Assembly (NCBI GenBank): GCA_028583415.1
Contig: CM053276.1
Span: 117,767,002 to 117,831,001 of the forward strand
Origin: Protea cynaroides
Lineage: Eukaryota > Streptophyta > Magnoliopsida > Proteales > Proteaceae
Direction of reading: 5' to 3'
DNA: 64,000 nt
How positions within the stretch are numbered: the first letter of the stretch is position 1; every line of letters starts with the position of its first letter. Below the pieces are notes generated by a model that worked only from the letters and a program-made list of their open reading frames with translations, had not been told where the DNA came from and searched no databases. Made by a program: the position numbers and the translations under genes. Of this stretch, positions 42,801-55,448 are shown piece by piece.

Positions 42801-45585
42801 CAATGTAAGAATGCTAAACTCTGTTCTGCTTTAGTATGTTTTCTTTTCAATGATTATTGATGATGGAATGTGTCTTGGTCCATGACTTTTAATATTGTTG
42901 AACCTATACTCTGTGATGAGGGTAGGATACCCAAATAACCAGAATCGTAGTGACTGATAAGGATCAGATTCAAAGCAGTATCAGTAACTAATAATCTAGC
43001 CCATGGATGCAAACCAGATTTAAGGATGTGGTAGAGAATAATATTATGAAACAAATATCCAAATTGGGAAGCAATCCAATGGTTGAATTCTGAAGTAAGG
43101 TAAATTTCTTGAACTGCTAAGAATATGGAAGATAAGCAAGTATATTTTCTGCAGAATTAAAAAATCTAAGGTCTGACCAACAGATGTGGACCAGACTTGG
43201 GTATGTGGTAACCAACTAGGATAGGTATATGATATCTAAAGTTGGAAGGATTCCAATGTTTGGATTTTAGATGAGGGACTAAGAGACTCCTTGATGAACT
43301 CAGAGTGTCTAGTTCAGGTTAGTGGCAGCAAAACAGAATAGGAAAAGCAGGTTTAGAATGTGGAAAAACAAATCAACAGTCGATTGTAAGCACCACTTTA
43401 GATGTAGGATTCAACAACAATCGAAATCAGATCTAACTCAGCAAATCGGGACCAATTAAACCCCAACAGTAACCTGATTTCAGAAACTAACATTCAACAA
43501 AATCCCAAACCCCAGAGTACTTTAGGTTGAAGAAACGAACCAGAAATTAGATCTATGATGCATGGACAGAATTGAAATCAGATCTGGAATAAAACTTGAA
43601 ACAAAACACTTGATTAATGGAGAATAAGAGAGGGGAAGAAGAAGAAGGATATAAATCTAGATTTCCCACCTAGGAACTGTGTTGATTTCCCACCAACATA
43701 CCATGATTTCCCACCAAGGGTTGCTGAATCTTGCAACAACTCTGAGTCTCACAGAAGCAAACACAGGCAGCAGCCATAACTTTCATTCATAAATTCGTGT
43801 CTAGAGCTGTAGCTCCTTAAAAGCTTATATAGAAGACTCAAAACGTGAATTAAACTAGACCTAAAAGCAAGGTTTTAAGTATCGATAGGATACGCACAGA
43901 TACATATCTGTATAGCAGGGAGTCGATATTATGCCCCTGCGATACGTCTACCAGTTTTTAAAATAGTGTATGTATCTCTGCGTATCCACTGTATGGAACA
44001 GATACGGGTCGATATGGATCAATACGGCTAAACATAAATTTCGGATAAAAAAAAGTATCGATCATGTCGGATAGTATTGACTGATACGGGTCAATACCGT
44101 TCGATTTTCCTGCTGCTTTTTGCGAAACCAGCGGAAAGAACTCGTAAGATGGTTGGATTTTGACCATTATTTGTAAACCAATCACTCTTGAAACTTTAGG
44201 GCTTTGATTATGCATAAGAAAACAACTTTGAAGTAAAGCATCCAACTATTGTTTCGATCGAAGATTGAAGTTTACCTGATCATTGAAGCAAAACCTGCTG
44301 GAAAAAGGTAAAAACCTGCAACTTTGACATGGTGTTAGTAATTTAGTATGAATGTAAGAAACATTTTCCTTCTTAATGTTACTTATTGTTGTGTTTTCGT
44401 GCTTTAAAAATGTGTTTTGCATGTTCCTAATCATTCTTCTGTGTATTTTTCGCCGTATCTTAGCATATCCACCGTATCTACGATACAATACAATATATCT
44501 CTTCTAATCAGCCCGACCGATATGCTACCGATACACGATACTTTAATCCTTGCCTAAAAGTCATCCTGAAAATAATAACTTACCTTGGAGATACTCTATG
44601 TCTACTATAACTCAATCTAAACTAAAGGAAAGTAGCTTAAAACAAGCTGGACTCTTAGAGACCTCTTCCAGCCTGACTAAAGCACTTCATAATAAATATA
44701 AAGAGAAAGGGACTCTAGCTAGACCCAACAACTTAAGTATTTAATAAATTCTGTAGTCACAGTTTTAGGTCCATTAATGTGGTCCGTTACAATGAAAACC
44801 CATTGGACCAAAGGCTCAGCATGCGTAAGACCCAACCAACCCAAGGCTTACTTCCACCAAAATTAGCCCAGTTCTGTTTCTTATCTGCATCGCTGTGGGT
44901 TTAAAACCTGTATTTTCTAATTGAATTTTGTTACTCAATTTGCAGCGAGATATTGTGTCATCTTATTTAGATAGTGGAAGAGCAGTGGATCAGGAGGGTG
45001 TTGAGGATGCTTTTGAGCTTCTCCATGAGACAAATGAGCGAGTCAGAACAGGATTATGGGTTGGGGACTGTTTCATTTACAACAACTCTTCTTGGCGGCT
45101 TAACTACTGTGTTGGTGGCGAGGTATATTGTATATATAGTCTTTGGGTTTGGAAATACCTTCTTGCCTAATCCATGTTGAGATGAATCATAGTTGAGTTT
45201 TGAAAAGTTTGTAATGTAAAATTTTCACGGATGGCTTGCAGTCATCTCATACTTGGTTATGATGATTCAGGTTACGACCATGTTTCACTTGGATCGGCCC
45301 ATGTACTTGTTGGGATATCTTGCTAGTCAAAGTCGAGTGTATCTTATAGACAAAGAATTCAAGTGAGTGTGCTTGGGTGCTGGTCTTACTCTAGTGCTAA
45401 CTAATGTTAATTCTCATTTTCATCTCTGGTTCATTTTCTACACACGCAGTGTTATGGGATACACCTTGCTTCTTAGTTTGATTGAGTACAAGACTCTTGT
45501 GATGCGTGGAGACTTGGAGCGAGCAAATGAGGTCTTACCATCAATTCCAAAGGAGCAATATAATAGGTATATTTTGTATTCTACC

Positions 45586-45620
<35 letters not shown>

Positions 45621-48600
45621 TTTGGGAAAATGTTAAAATGTTAAAACGTTAAAGTTCATTATCATTTCCTGTATATAAATCTTATCCATAACATTGCTAA
45701 TGCAGAAAAATTATGATTTCACAACTTTTATATAACATATTTTAGATTAGAGATTGGTGGAGCAACAATGCTTATTTTCTATGCTAAATATTTTTCAAAT
45801 TCTGTTGCATCATGATTGTTTTTCATTCCTCCACCAGGAAATTATTGTTTCTTATTCTGAACTGAAGATTCTTAAGCTCCCATTTGCAAGTTCTATAATT
45901 CACAATCTTGCCTTAGTTCCTGATAAATGGGTTTTCCATGCAGTGTGGCTCATTTCTTGGAATCTCGAGGTATGCTAGAGGAAGCACTAGAAGTAGCTAC
46001 TGACCCTAATTACAGATTTGATCTGGCCATCCAGCTTGGGAGACTAGAAGTTGCAAAGGTATGGTTCTGATGATTGTATGTAGTTAGCAGGATGGTGTGT
46101 GTTCTTAGAGAGCTCTATAGTCACTTGGGCAATTAATCTTCTTTCAGTTAACTTTCACAGATATACTGTCTCGTAATCATTCGCTTCTCTCTTTGAAGAT
46201 ATAATTTATTTTTTGCAGGCAATTGCCACAGAAGTAGAGAGTGAATCCAAATGGAAGCAGTTGGGGGAATTAGCTATGTCTACTGGAAAGGTATTCTGAT
46301 TGCCATGAATAGATCGTAAGGAAGTTATTTTCTCCTATTCTACCTACACATTTCAGAGCAAAATATACATATTTGCTTAAACAAGCCCAAGTTTCCTGGA
46401 AAAGGTTTACTGCCTGATACTCAATAGTGCTTTGTGGAAAGTGTTAAATGGCCAGGTATTGTATTAATGCCTGAAACCACAGAAATGCTCTGCTGTAATC
46501 ACCCCCCCCCCCCTCTCTGCCTGTCCTGAAAGAAAATGCTTTGACACAAATAACAAAGAAAAGTTGTGTGTGTGCGTGTGTGTTTTTTTTTTTTTTTTGT
46601 TGTTGGGGTCCTTAATTAATGTTATACAACTTGATGGTAGTCACCCCCTAAATAATAATTGATTATGGTTGCTGTTGTTCCCATGAATAAGATACTTCTG
46701 TTAACAGATTCTCAATCTGGTTTAACCTCTATGGATTCATTCCTCATTCTTATCTTTTCTCACTTGCTTTTTCCCAATTTGCATTTCCCTCCTACAGTTC
46801 TCATCCAATGTGAGTGTACACTTATAGGGAATATGTGCTGATTAAATTCTGGCTTCCTTGCCTCACCTGTTTTTTTTCTAAATGCACCTTTCCCTTTTAA
46901 AGTTTATCTAATTTGAGTGTACGAATAAAGGGATTATGTATTTATGTATTTATTAATATTGGCTTCCTTGCTGCAGTTAGGAATGGCAGAAGAATGCTTA
47001 CAGCATGCAATGGACTTGAGTGGATTGTTGCTTCTTTACTCCGCTTTTGGAGATGCTGAAGGAATATCAAAACTTGCATCTCTTGCTAAAGAGCAAGGAA
47101 AGAACAATGTTGCATTCCTCTGCCTATTTATGCTAGGAAAATTGGAGGAGTGCCTGCAACTATTAGTAGAGAGGTAAATACTTTGGACCCTTTATATTTA
47201 TCCACAGACCTACCAATAAATCTCTGTACTCCATGTTTAATACTTTTCACGGCTTCCTCTTTGGCAGCAACCGAATACCTGAAAGCTGCTTTGATGGCCC
47301 GTTCCTACCTACCAAGCAAAGTGTCAGAGATAATTTCAATTTGGAGAAATGATCTCAACAAGGTAAGGTTCCTTATTTCGTTATTTATTTACGTGCTATT
47401 TATTATAGTTCATTCTGATTCTCTTGGAGAGGGATGGTGTTACATTAGAATTTTGCTTGCCTTGATACAATTATGTTACCTGTTGTACAGGTTAACCAAA
47501 AAGCTGCAGAGTCTTTGGCAGATCCTGAAGAGTACCCTAATCTATTTGAGGACTGGCAGGTAGCTCTTGCCATCGAATCTAAGGTTGCAGGAAAAAGGTA
47601 CAATGATTCCACATCTTGATGGAGGATGTAGTTTATTTACCAGCTTTGATCTTGCATTAATATTAGATCGTATGTTGCAGTTAGTGATATGCTTTTTTGG
47701 TCCTTCCATTCAGGTGTGCCTCATTTATAGACTGAATTTTCCCCCTTTTTCTATTCTATTAGGGGCATTTACCCTCCTGCGGAGGAATATTTGAGCTATG
47801 CCGAGAAATCAAATGTCAACCTTGTGGAAGCTTTCAAAAGCATGCAGATTGATGAGGAAGAGGCACCATTGGAAAATGGAGACACTGATACTGGTCATGA
47901 GGTACGATTTACTTATAAGTTATAAGACCCGTCCTTGTTACAAATACACCTTTACAATTGTCAGTCCTGGTTCTATTGTGTAAATACTGATATTTCCTGA
48001 TATTTTCATGTACTTGAACTTTGCCAGCAGCTGATATTTGTTTTATGTTTGTATTTTTTTAATGATATACCTGTTTAAATTAGATTTCGGCTGTGGTTTT
48101 GCCTTTCAAGGAATAGATTAATCTTCCATTTAGAGAAGATTAATGAACCTTGAGTTTTGGTTTATCATTAATGGTCAAAATGTTTTTGTTTAAATAGGTT
48201 TATGCATTAATAGTTGAAATTTGATATATTTTTTTTCCATCTTCTGAGGCAATGCTTTATATCTTGTAATGTAGCATGGACAAGCTGACACTAATCCCTT
48301 TTGTGATTCCTCATCCTTGATTCATGTTATGGTTTTCTCAAACCTCAAGTATTATATTCCTTATCAATATCTGAAGGCTAACCCCCCCCCCCCCCCCCCA
48401 AACAAAAAAAAAAAAAGAAAAAAAAGAAAAGAAAAAGAGAAACAAAGGCTAAAGTAGAGAGAGAAGCATATAGGTTCCATGCTGATTTCCTTTTATTGTC
48501 GAGGAGCAGCAATGGCTTTTTACAGAAATTGTTGTCAGAATGTGACATAATCTTGCATGGTTTGCCCAAAAGCTTGAATTTCAGTTACTTATTTGTATCA

Positions 48601-49864
48601 TATATTTTAGTAAACACACTATTCTCTGGAATGATTCCTTTTCTTACAGGGAAATTAGTCAAATTGCATAATCCAAATACAGGACTTTAGATCTTGGTTG
48701 CCAGGAAGAAATTCTAGGCTGTGGTAGAAGACCTCATGGAAGAAAATGGATTTTACGCTTTAATTGACTTAAACAACTAGAAGAGAAGAAAAAAAATTTA
48801 AGGCAGTAGTTCATCCGGATTTGAATCCCTTATTTATCAATGAGTAATGAATGCCCAGAAAATAGAAGAATTGATAGGATTAGGGCAGGAAGCCAGAAAT
48901 CCGCCAAACTCATTAAGAGAATGGACTCTTACACTAAGGAATCCACCTCAGCCTTCACTTGGAATCCACTCCACCAAGCACACAATTAATCCACAGCAGC
49001 AACTACTGAATCCACAGTAGCAAGATCCAAGAAATCTGAGCTGATGTATTACTTCAAATTGTTGGGGTGGCCTATGGCCTTTACATCTATTTATAGCCTT
49101 TGTTAACCAAAGTTGGATAACATAAGGACTGAACTACTAAATAAAATTTATCCAAAAGAAATAATGAATAATAGCAACTTATTTAACTAAAATACTGACT
49201 CTAGAGATGGATAAAATATAGATTAGTGATATGCTGGATTGTTAACATAAGGCTTATTTCAGCTAAAGATAAGATAAAATAATAAATAAGAAGTGATATA
49301 GAAAAAACTTAGACCTGTTAAAGTTGGAAAATACAATGAAAACCCATTGGATCAAAGGCCCAGCACATATGTAACACAGCCCAAGGCTTATTTCCATTAA
49401 ATAAGCCAACTTTTATGATTTATCTGCATTAGCTGCGAACTAACCCAAATCATGAGAACACTGCCTTCTTTTCAATTTTTTTGTGGGGTTGGGATTGGAC
49501 GATTCTCTATCCGTCTGTGCATCTTCAATGTGAAGCAGTTGACTGAACCCTCAAGGAACCCAACGACTTAATTGACCTCTTTCCCAAGAATCTGTGGGCA
49601 TTTGATGTCCTGCATCATCTTTTAATTTTCTACTTAGTAGGATGTCACTGTTGTGTTGAGTTCTGTTTGTTGGAATTGTTATGAAGTACTGTTCACTTAT
49701 ATAAATATATTATTCATTTTCAGGTTGAGGAAGAAAATGGAGAAGATGTCCAAGAAGAAGCTGTTGAAGTGGATGCTGATTCTACGAACGGAGTTGTCCT
49801 TGTTAATGGAAACGAGGCTGATGAAGAGTGGGGTATGAATAATGAAGGAACTCCATCAGCCTAA
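31006..49864 (+). CDS. COPB2: Coatomer subunit beta-prime (COPB2), 24 exons, about 908 aa, apparent frameshift in exon 21
   Basis: Subunit of the COPI coat for Golgi-to-ER and intra-Golgi traffic. Exons: 31006-31008 (ATG only), 31294-31314, 31420-31481, 31603-31657, 34114-34150, 34265-34590, 34687-34818, 34913-35061, 37273-37341, 37593-37743, 37869-37934, 39265-39453, 42489-42629, 42730-42804, 44946-45122, 45271-45362, 45450-45566, 45944-46058, 46219-46290, 46977-47173, 47268-47362, 47491-47597, 47763-47901, 49724-49864. The N-terminus MPLRLEIKRKLAQRSERVKS is diagnostic. WD40 blades run to about residue 300 ('SSSDDMLIKLWDWEKGW', 'SASLDRTIKIWNLGSPDP'). In the family this propeller binds dilysine cargo tails. 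A second propeller reaches about 590, then an alpha-solenoid that contacts alpha-COP, then an acidic tail (DEEW). Summed exons give 2,728 nt, one base too many: 'cctgaaagctgct' at 47277-47289 has an extra A relative to the family's PEAALMARS. Read literally, translation stops at TGA 47350-47352 after about 776 aa. All other exons are intact, so a sequence error is likely. Confidence 0.93.
35520..35605 (+). repeat. Au-type SINE fragment in COPB2 intron 8
   Basis: 'gtgcacgaggctcccgctat' is followed by 'aagtctgggaggagtagaat' and 'gtacgcagcctcaccccc', the well-known core of plant Au SINEs. The 5' tRNA-like head is absent and the tail fades after 35605. The surrounding intron 8 (35062-37272) holds nothing else that I recognise. 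Confidence 0.65.
38826..38917. repeat. Imperfect local duplication in COPB2 intron 11
   Basis: 'ggacccacccattatccatg' and 'ggacccacccactatgtatg' start about 53 bases apart and continue similarly ('catggtaagcggg', 'tatggcaagtgg'). No further structure is seen. Confidence 0.5.
39862..39905. repeat. (GA)n followed by (AGA)n in COPB2 intron 12
   Basis: (GA)n at 39862-39890 runs into (AAG)n up to about 39905. Confidence 0.95.
41175..41495 (+). mobile_element. Probable LINE 3' end in COPB2 intron 12
   Basis: One frame from 41176 reads MWAAKVRSFDQIWKAISFDV and later RFILSSWNLDSR followed by a stop. This resembles the last residues of plant LINE ORF2. A GC-rich 3' tail follows and ends in an A-rich tract at about 41485-41495. 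Only the last 150 coding bases are present, as in a 5'-truncated insertion. The assignment rests on resemblance only. Confidence 0.45.
43868..44552. mobile_element. hAT MITE with perfect 8-bp target duplication in COPB2 intron 14
   Basis: The 8-mer CCTAAAAG flanks the element at 43860-43867 and 44553-44560. The ends are CAAGGTTTTAAGTATCG and CGATACTTTAATCCTTG, inverted repeats with two mismatches. The interior is full of 'gtatcgata', 'gatacgg' and similar words at both ends. The 685-base element is non-coding. An 8-bp duplication with these ends fits the hAT superfamily. Confidence 0.88.
44790..44895 (+). repeat. Dispersed repeat in COPB2 intron 14 (partner at 49330)
   Basis: 'caatgaaaacccattggacc', 'aaaggctcagca' and 'cccaaggcttacttcca' match in order the segment at 49330-49440 in intron 23. 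Both lie at the end of a stretch of about 1 kb that is rich in 'aatcc' and 'gcaac' words. Likely two copies of one retroelement tail. Confidence 0.6.
48380..48435. repeat. C run and A-rich run in COPB2 intron 23
   Basis: About 18 C from 48382, followed by A-rich sequence with scattered G. Prone to assembly error. Confidence 0.9.
49330..49440 (+). repeat. Dispersed repeat in COPB2 intron 23 (partner at 44790)
   Basis: 'caatgaaaacccattggatc', 'aaaggcccagcac' and 'cccaaggcttatttccat' match the copy in intron 14. The preceding DNA (48680-49330) looks like the body of the same element but is too decayed to classify. Confidence 0.6.
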
Positions 49865-52403
49865 AAGCAATTGGTTGGGCAAGTGTGAAAATCCAAATTT
49901 TGTTCGGGTGATTAATTTTTTTTTTTTTTTTACTCCAGAGTGCCCTTTAATATGGCTCCTATTTTCACTATTTAAGTTTTTTTTACCAAACTGCCCTTTA
50001 ATATGGCTTCTATTTTCACCACTTCTTAGTATTATTTATTATCCTTGTTATTGTTAATGGCTACTATTTATATTAATAGGTTTATGTATAAAAGATTGCT
50101 GCAAAGGGTCTCCAGTCTATATGTGTGGCACTCAGTCTTTTGAAAGGAAAACCTGTGGCCTCCTTGTGAAGTTCTCGTATATTATTATTACTACCTATGC
50201 TACTACTATTATTGATACTATAATTCTTATTTTAGGAGCATTCCTGCATGCTTAAGAAAGCATAAATGTACCTCAAGCTGAATGAACACCTTGAATGTCA
50301 GAGACTTTAATTTACCACTTTGTTCTTGTGTTATATAACTCATCTCTAGGCTTATAGGTAGTTGCCGCAATTGAAAATGTCACGTTTTTTGCCTGAATTT
50401 TTTTTTTTGGGGGGGAGGGGTTTCTTTGACAGAAGTCCTTGTAGGTAGTGCCCAAGGTTTCTGGGCAGAAACTCTAGGCTCAAATGATCATCGTTTTCAT
50501 TTGGGGTGAGAGGCTGTATTCCTCCGTCTTGTTTGAGCGGCTGACTCAAGCTTGGGACACAACTTTGATCAGTGGATTGGAGGATGAATTATTCACTGCA
50601 TGTTGCCTATTTAGTGTAATTACTACATGGTATTCACTGTTAGAGATCCTTCATTCATTGAAGGTGTTCCTTACCCCCTTTCTATTTGATCAAAATTCTC
50701 TTTGCATGGAAATTTCTTATTTCAGCAGTTATTTTTGCTGCTAGTCTCAGCATCAGATCTCAACTCACCTGTAGTCTTCGCAATCTTGTGCTTCCATCCC
50801 AATGATTGTCTTTTTATATCCATAATTTAAAGTGAGTGATTTGGTAACTAAGTTGTAAATTTACTACAATAACATTTTAATCCAAGTTATGAAGTCTGGA
50901 ATCACAAACGTCATCAGGAGATACTTGTACCCATATCTGATGTTATCACATGATGGGGCTTTAAGATTCTGGGGAAATTGTACTTAATTTCGCACTTGCT
51001 GCTCTTTAGGGCTTTCTAGTTATGAATATCGTCAATTATTTTCACTTGGGAGTATTCTTTTCTTTAACTATTATATCATTGACTTTTCTTTATTTATGTA
51101 TTTATTTTATTTTATTTCTTAGAGACAAATCTCAATGTTGCCTTGTAATTTTTTCATTAAAGGAAAAATCTTATTACACTATGGTTCAAGTGGTGTTGAT
51201 GGGCCTGACTGATTGTCTTTCTTTTATGACATGGCAGTGCTTACACCACATCACTAGGTCCCATGAAGACAGCCGGTTCCAGCTGTTTTACACCCTATTC
51301 TGAAGGTGAGAAAAGCACCAGTGCATAGTTGACTTCATTTTCTATTCTCTTTCCTGAGTTTCACTATTTCTGGTTAAAATTTAGACAATGGAATAATACT
51401 GAATACCATATATGGATTACCAGAATTTCTTGTCGGAATGTCTTCTGGTTTGTTGATCCCCAGGATTGGATTTACTGTATTTATAATTTTCTGGTTAAAT
51501 AATCTTTTTCTTCCCGGATTTTTAGCGTATCATTTTTGTTTTTACCAAAGGGGGTGATTGTGTTAAGTGATATCCTAGGTTAGGGGCCACTATTTTATGG
51601 CATGTTCCTGAGGGACCTTACAATCTTACATGGGTATACTGGAAAATTTTAGCTGATGTGGATAGTATTTTAGCTACTTGACCCATGGAAGGTGTGATTC
51701 AGTTGATTGAGAACAGATTTGCCATTCACTCTCCTTCGTTGTCTTTCCCACTGTAAGGGTTTTATTCTTGTGGATTCTCATTACAGAGTCTCCAAAGGAG
51801 ATTCCTGAAAGGGATTTCCCAAAACTGAACCTTGTTTTTAATTGCCAAGTTTTGAAAACCTGAAGCATAGCCTCGGTAACATTATCTTTTGGGGAAGCAA
51901 AAGAGTTTCCTCCACATGGCAAAAAATTGACCCCTAGTGTTTAAAAACCTGGTTTTATTCTGGCTTGACTTAAATGATGTTTTTCCAAATGTTTAACTGA
52001 GGAATGAGAATGAAGCACCCTTATTGTAGAGGGCAATTTGTGGGTTGCCATCTGATTTGATTGGCCTTTTTCTGATTGCAATGTGGCTAGTGTTTCCTTG
52101 TTGCAGATGTGATGGTTCTTGTATCTTTATACTTTAGCAGGTTACCTTTAGGAGGTCAGAAAGAGGCCATTGAGGGACCGGTTGTTTTCGGCACAACTGG
52201 GTGGTGTATTGGAGCACACAGAATTTTTGTCATAGTCAATACCGTATATTATGTAATCAGTTCCCTCAACTCCAATTGTTTAGTTGCAAATTCTTTGAAA
52301 CTTTCCCATGTACCATTGTGAGTTATTGTAGCAAAGTTGTGTTAGAGATGGCTTCTTCAACCCTCTTCATTCTTTTTTTAAATATCAATTTTTGGCTGCC
52401 TTT

Positions 52404-52404
<1 letters not shown>
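49865..52404. other. COPB2 3' UTR and intergenic DNA
   Basis: The 3' UTR starts directly after the TAA at 49862-49864. No AATAAA could be chosen with confidence. Downstream frames such as 51022-51303 and the minus-strand 51674-51922 have no recognisable domain. Confidence 0.45.

Positions 52405-52442
<38 letters not shown>
52405..52442. repeat. (CT)n microsatellite
   Basis: A run of 19 CT units. Confidence 0.97.
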
Positions 52443-52443
<1 letters not shown>

Positions 52444-54233
52444 ATCATGCCAAATCATTTGACTGTTTGCAAGCTGAAAATCCTGTAAGGCTGGCTGGTT
52501 TCTGCTTAAAAAAGGATAGATTATTCAATTTCATTATATATATATGACCGGAGTTGGAATGAGAGCTGGCTTCCTTTATATTAAAGTTTTGAATTTCTGT
52601 TTTAGATTCTTTAAGCTACGCGTTTTTATCTTTTTACCCGTTTTCTTTTCTCTTCTTTTTTGTTTCTTGTCGCTGCTTGTGGGCCTGTGGCTGGGGATGG
52701 GTTGGGTTCAAATGCCCAATGATTGATAGACCTATTCTCACCTGCTGCCGACAAATGACTAATTCAATGAAATCATATATAATCCTGCTCAACAGCCAAA
52801 GATCATCTGGATGGTCCAACCCTGTGAGGTTCATTCACCTTACAAGTCTGGGTCCCATTCCACTCCCCTCCATTTGTCAAGGTTTAATTTCAAGTGGAGA
52901 GGGTTGTACTTGCTTCCATCTTTTCACACACTTGAAGATTTATGAAAAGATGAATTATCAATATGGAGGGAATAAAGATGGGATTGGTTTTGATGATGGA
53001 ATGAGAATGGAGTGGAATTTAGAATATTCCAATATTAAGTTGTTAAAGGGGTTTTATTTATTTATGTTATTCCTTGGTAGCATCATCATCTCAATTTGCT
53101 CGTCATGTGCATATGGATGGGTTGTTTTTGAATTCAAAAATAAAAATAAAAATAAAAATAAAAAGTTAAGGATGCGGTGGGTTGGTGCTTAAATTTAGTT
53201 GGGAGTGGGTTGGTTGGTTGGTTGGTTGGTTGGTTCATATGATACAAAGTTACAAACAGTTGGTGTGCGTGTGAAATGAGGACTTACAGTCATGTATGTG
53301 TGGGATAGTTTTATTCATACTTTTTGATGAGGACAAATCAAAGAATAGGCGTTACTTTATTACCTTTATTGTGTGCCGGTTGTCTTTCACACTTTTCTTA
53401 CGTTCTTCCTTCTATAATACATCAAAATTTAAAGATTATTATATATTAAAAAAAGAGAATAACAATGCCCCCCACCATGCTTTGTGGCTCAAATTTAGCC
53501 GGCATGAGAGGGGTTTTCCGTGGTCCAAGGCTTCATGTCCACCCATCCATAAAGTCTTCCATTCCCTATTTATTACTCTATTGTTACTTACTAGTATCAC
53601 TCACCTCCTATTCACTTACATCATTGAGAGGGAAAACAAAAAGGTCTGCCTGCCAGAAGGAAAACCGAGAACAGTTTATCTGCAATATGTATTCTTTTTG
53701 GTATTCTATTATCCCCCCATATTCAATAGGTCTCACATTCTAGAGATGGGTTATATACCATATCAATGATAATAGATTTCCATAGAGACTATATGTACAT
53801 ACATGATCTGAATTCGAAAAATTTGAAAATTATAGTACAACTGATTTTGATTATTTGAAAATATAAATAAATATAAAAAAAATTTGAGAGGGAAGAACAA
53901 CATGAACACATCCATGGGCCTCATGGTGGTGCTCTAGTGTGGGTAGAAAGCATATAGCCCTTTTTACCTTAAATTCCTCAGCTGGACCCATTTATCTGCC
54001 GACGATATATGAGGGAATGGGGGAGGTATATTATTCCTTTTCTCTTGTTATTATTGGTTAGAATTTTGGCTCCATAGCTTGTGTAGATTTCACTCTCAAT
54101 TCCCCCAAAAGAAGAAAACAAACTACGGTAATCGGTCATCAAAGTCTTATTTATTTTTTAATATTTTTAATTTTGACTTAATTTCATATTCAAACCCTCT
54201 CTTCAACTAATGCCTGACATGTGGGTATCTATT
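52443..54233. other. Intergenic, with short microsatellites
   Basis: (AAAAT)n lies at about 53136-53164 and (TTGG)n at about 53208-53235. Frames at 52677-53192 and 53296-53769 run through intergenic DNA and show no domain or conserved motif. No gene is supported. Confidence 0.5.
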
Positions 54234-54328
54234 GGATCCGAGCTCTCCATCTCAATCGGTGCATAAGCAAACATCCCCTATCGGCTCACCTTATCGATTG
54301 GGGGGGGGAAGGAGAGGATTTGGATCCC
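54234..54328. mobile_element. Possible degenerate F1 MITE
   Basis: 'ggatccgagctctccatctc' on the left and 'aaggagaggatttggatccc' on the right resemble F1 termini in inverted order. The centre is short and holds a G run. It is weaker than the other copies. Confidence 0.35.
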
Positions 54329-55440
54329 CTAATTTTTACTACCATGTTGAAGAGCATTTTTTTCACCCATATGTTTTTTGTGGTTGGATGTGATTATGGT
54401 ACCTAGTTTGGATATTTATTTAGTAGGACTTGAAAGAAAAGAAAACTTATCCTTTTCTTTTTTAATGTTTTCCACCATTTTCCCTTTTAATGATTTACTT
54501 TGAAAATTCGAACTTAATATATACCTTTTTTTTCTTTCTCTCTCCAATCAAATGGAGAAAGATGAAAGAATTTTTGTGAGTTGACAACATAAGATTGATT
54601 AATTGGATCCAAAAGTCATATGTTACATCAAATGTTGTTTTAACTTATAAGGTGATGATGTTTTTATTTTAATTAATCACAAGCACTCCATAAAATCAAT
54701 TATGACAATCAAATAACAACATTTCATATTTTGTTCATTATTACATCTTGAGACACTAATAGAGCTAACTTCATTATTAGAATTCTTTTGACTTTCGTTT
54801 TCTCTACGTTATCTTCTCCCCTAGCATGATCAATTGAGGTTCAAGTATCAATATTCGATATGCATTGGTTGAGATTAGAATTAATCTGATATTGATGCGA
54901 ATCTATTTTACACATCAATAAATGATTGGAAAAGGGTGGTATTAAAAAATTTCAAACCTTGATTTTGATCATTTCAATTTGTAATCATTCTTTTCTTTTT
55001 TTTAATGAAAGATTTGGATTGAAAGCTGGACATATTCCATTAATTTATGGGGTTTGGTAAGGTCTTGAATTAAAATAATATATAAATTATTTACCAATAA
55101 TAATAATAATAATAATAATAATATAGAAATTTTGAATTTTGATTTCTTAAAAAAAAATTCTTATTAACATCTGAAATCTTTCCTTAATTAATTCCTTACA
55201 GGTTTTGGCCTTTTCAGTGGAAAGAGAGAGAGCGCACATGCGAGAAACCGGCTTCCTAGGCCAAAACTGAAACGTGGCGGTCAACCAAAGCAAGTGCTGG
55301 CTTTACTTCTTTTTTCCAATCATGTGGGCCCAGTTCCGTTCCCGTCTCCCCTTTCAAGGGCTGAGTTTTAGTCTACTGTCTGCATCATCACTCCGGCGGA
55401 GAAACGCGGGCAACATTAACATCACTCTTTCTGTATGAAC
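54329..55440. other. AT-rich intergenic DNA
   Basis: A (TAA)n run lies at 55097-55122. Otherwise no gene or element is recognised. Confidence 0.45.
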
Positions 55441-55442
55441 GC

Positions 55443-55448
55443 CACGTG
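55443..55448 (+). promoter_or_regulatory. G-box in the LRX upstream region
   Basis: CACGTG in 'gccacgtgtaact', about 1.3 kb upstream of the LRX start. A nearby 'gacgtggtgacgtggcc' (about 55756-55772) adds two ACGT cores. In plants such sites bind bZIP and bHLH factors. A role here is inferred from motif only. Confidence 0.4.

Noticed and set aside
47174..47267. Alternative splicing of COPB2 exon 21 as an explanation of the frameshift
   Set aside because: The only AG near the exon start is at 47266-47267, and the exon 20 donor GTAAAT at 47174 is clear. No neighbouring AG shifts the frame by the one base needed.
51674..51922. Minus-strand 82-codon frame as a possible LINE or gene fragment
   Set aside because: Some phrases look protein-like, but I could not match any conserved block, so it was left unassigned.
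52677..53769. Frames of 171 and 157 codons between COPB2 and LRX
   Set aside because: Composition is that of intergenic AT-rich DNA, with a lysine-asparagine tail from (AAAAT)n. No domain, splice pattern or motif.
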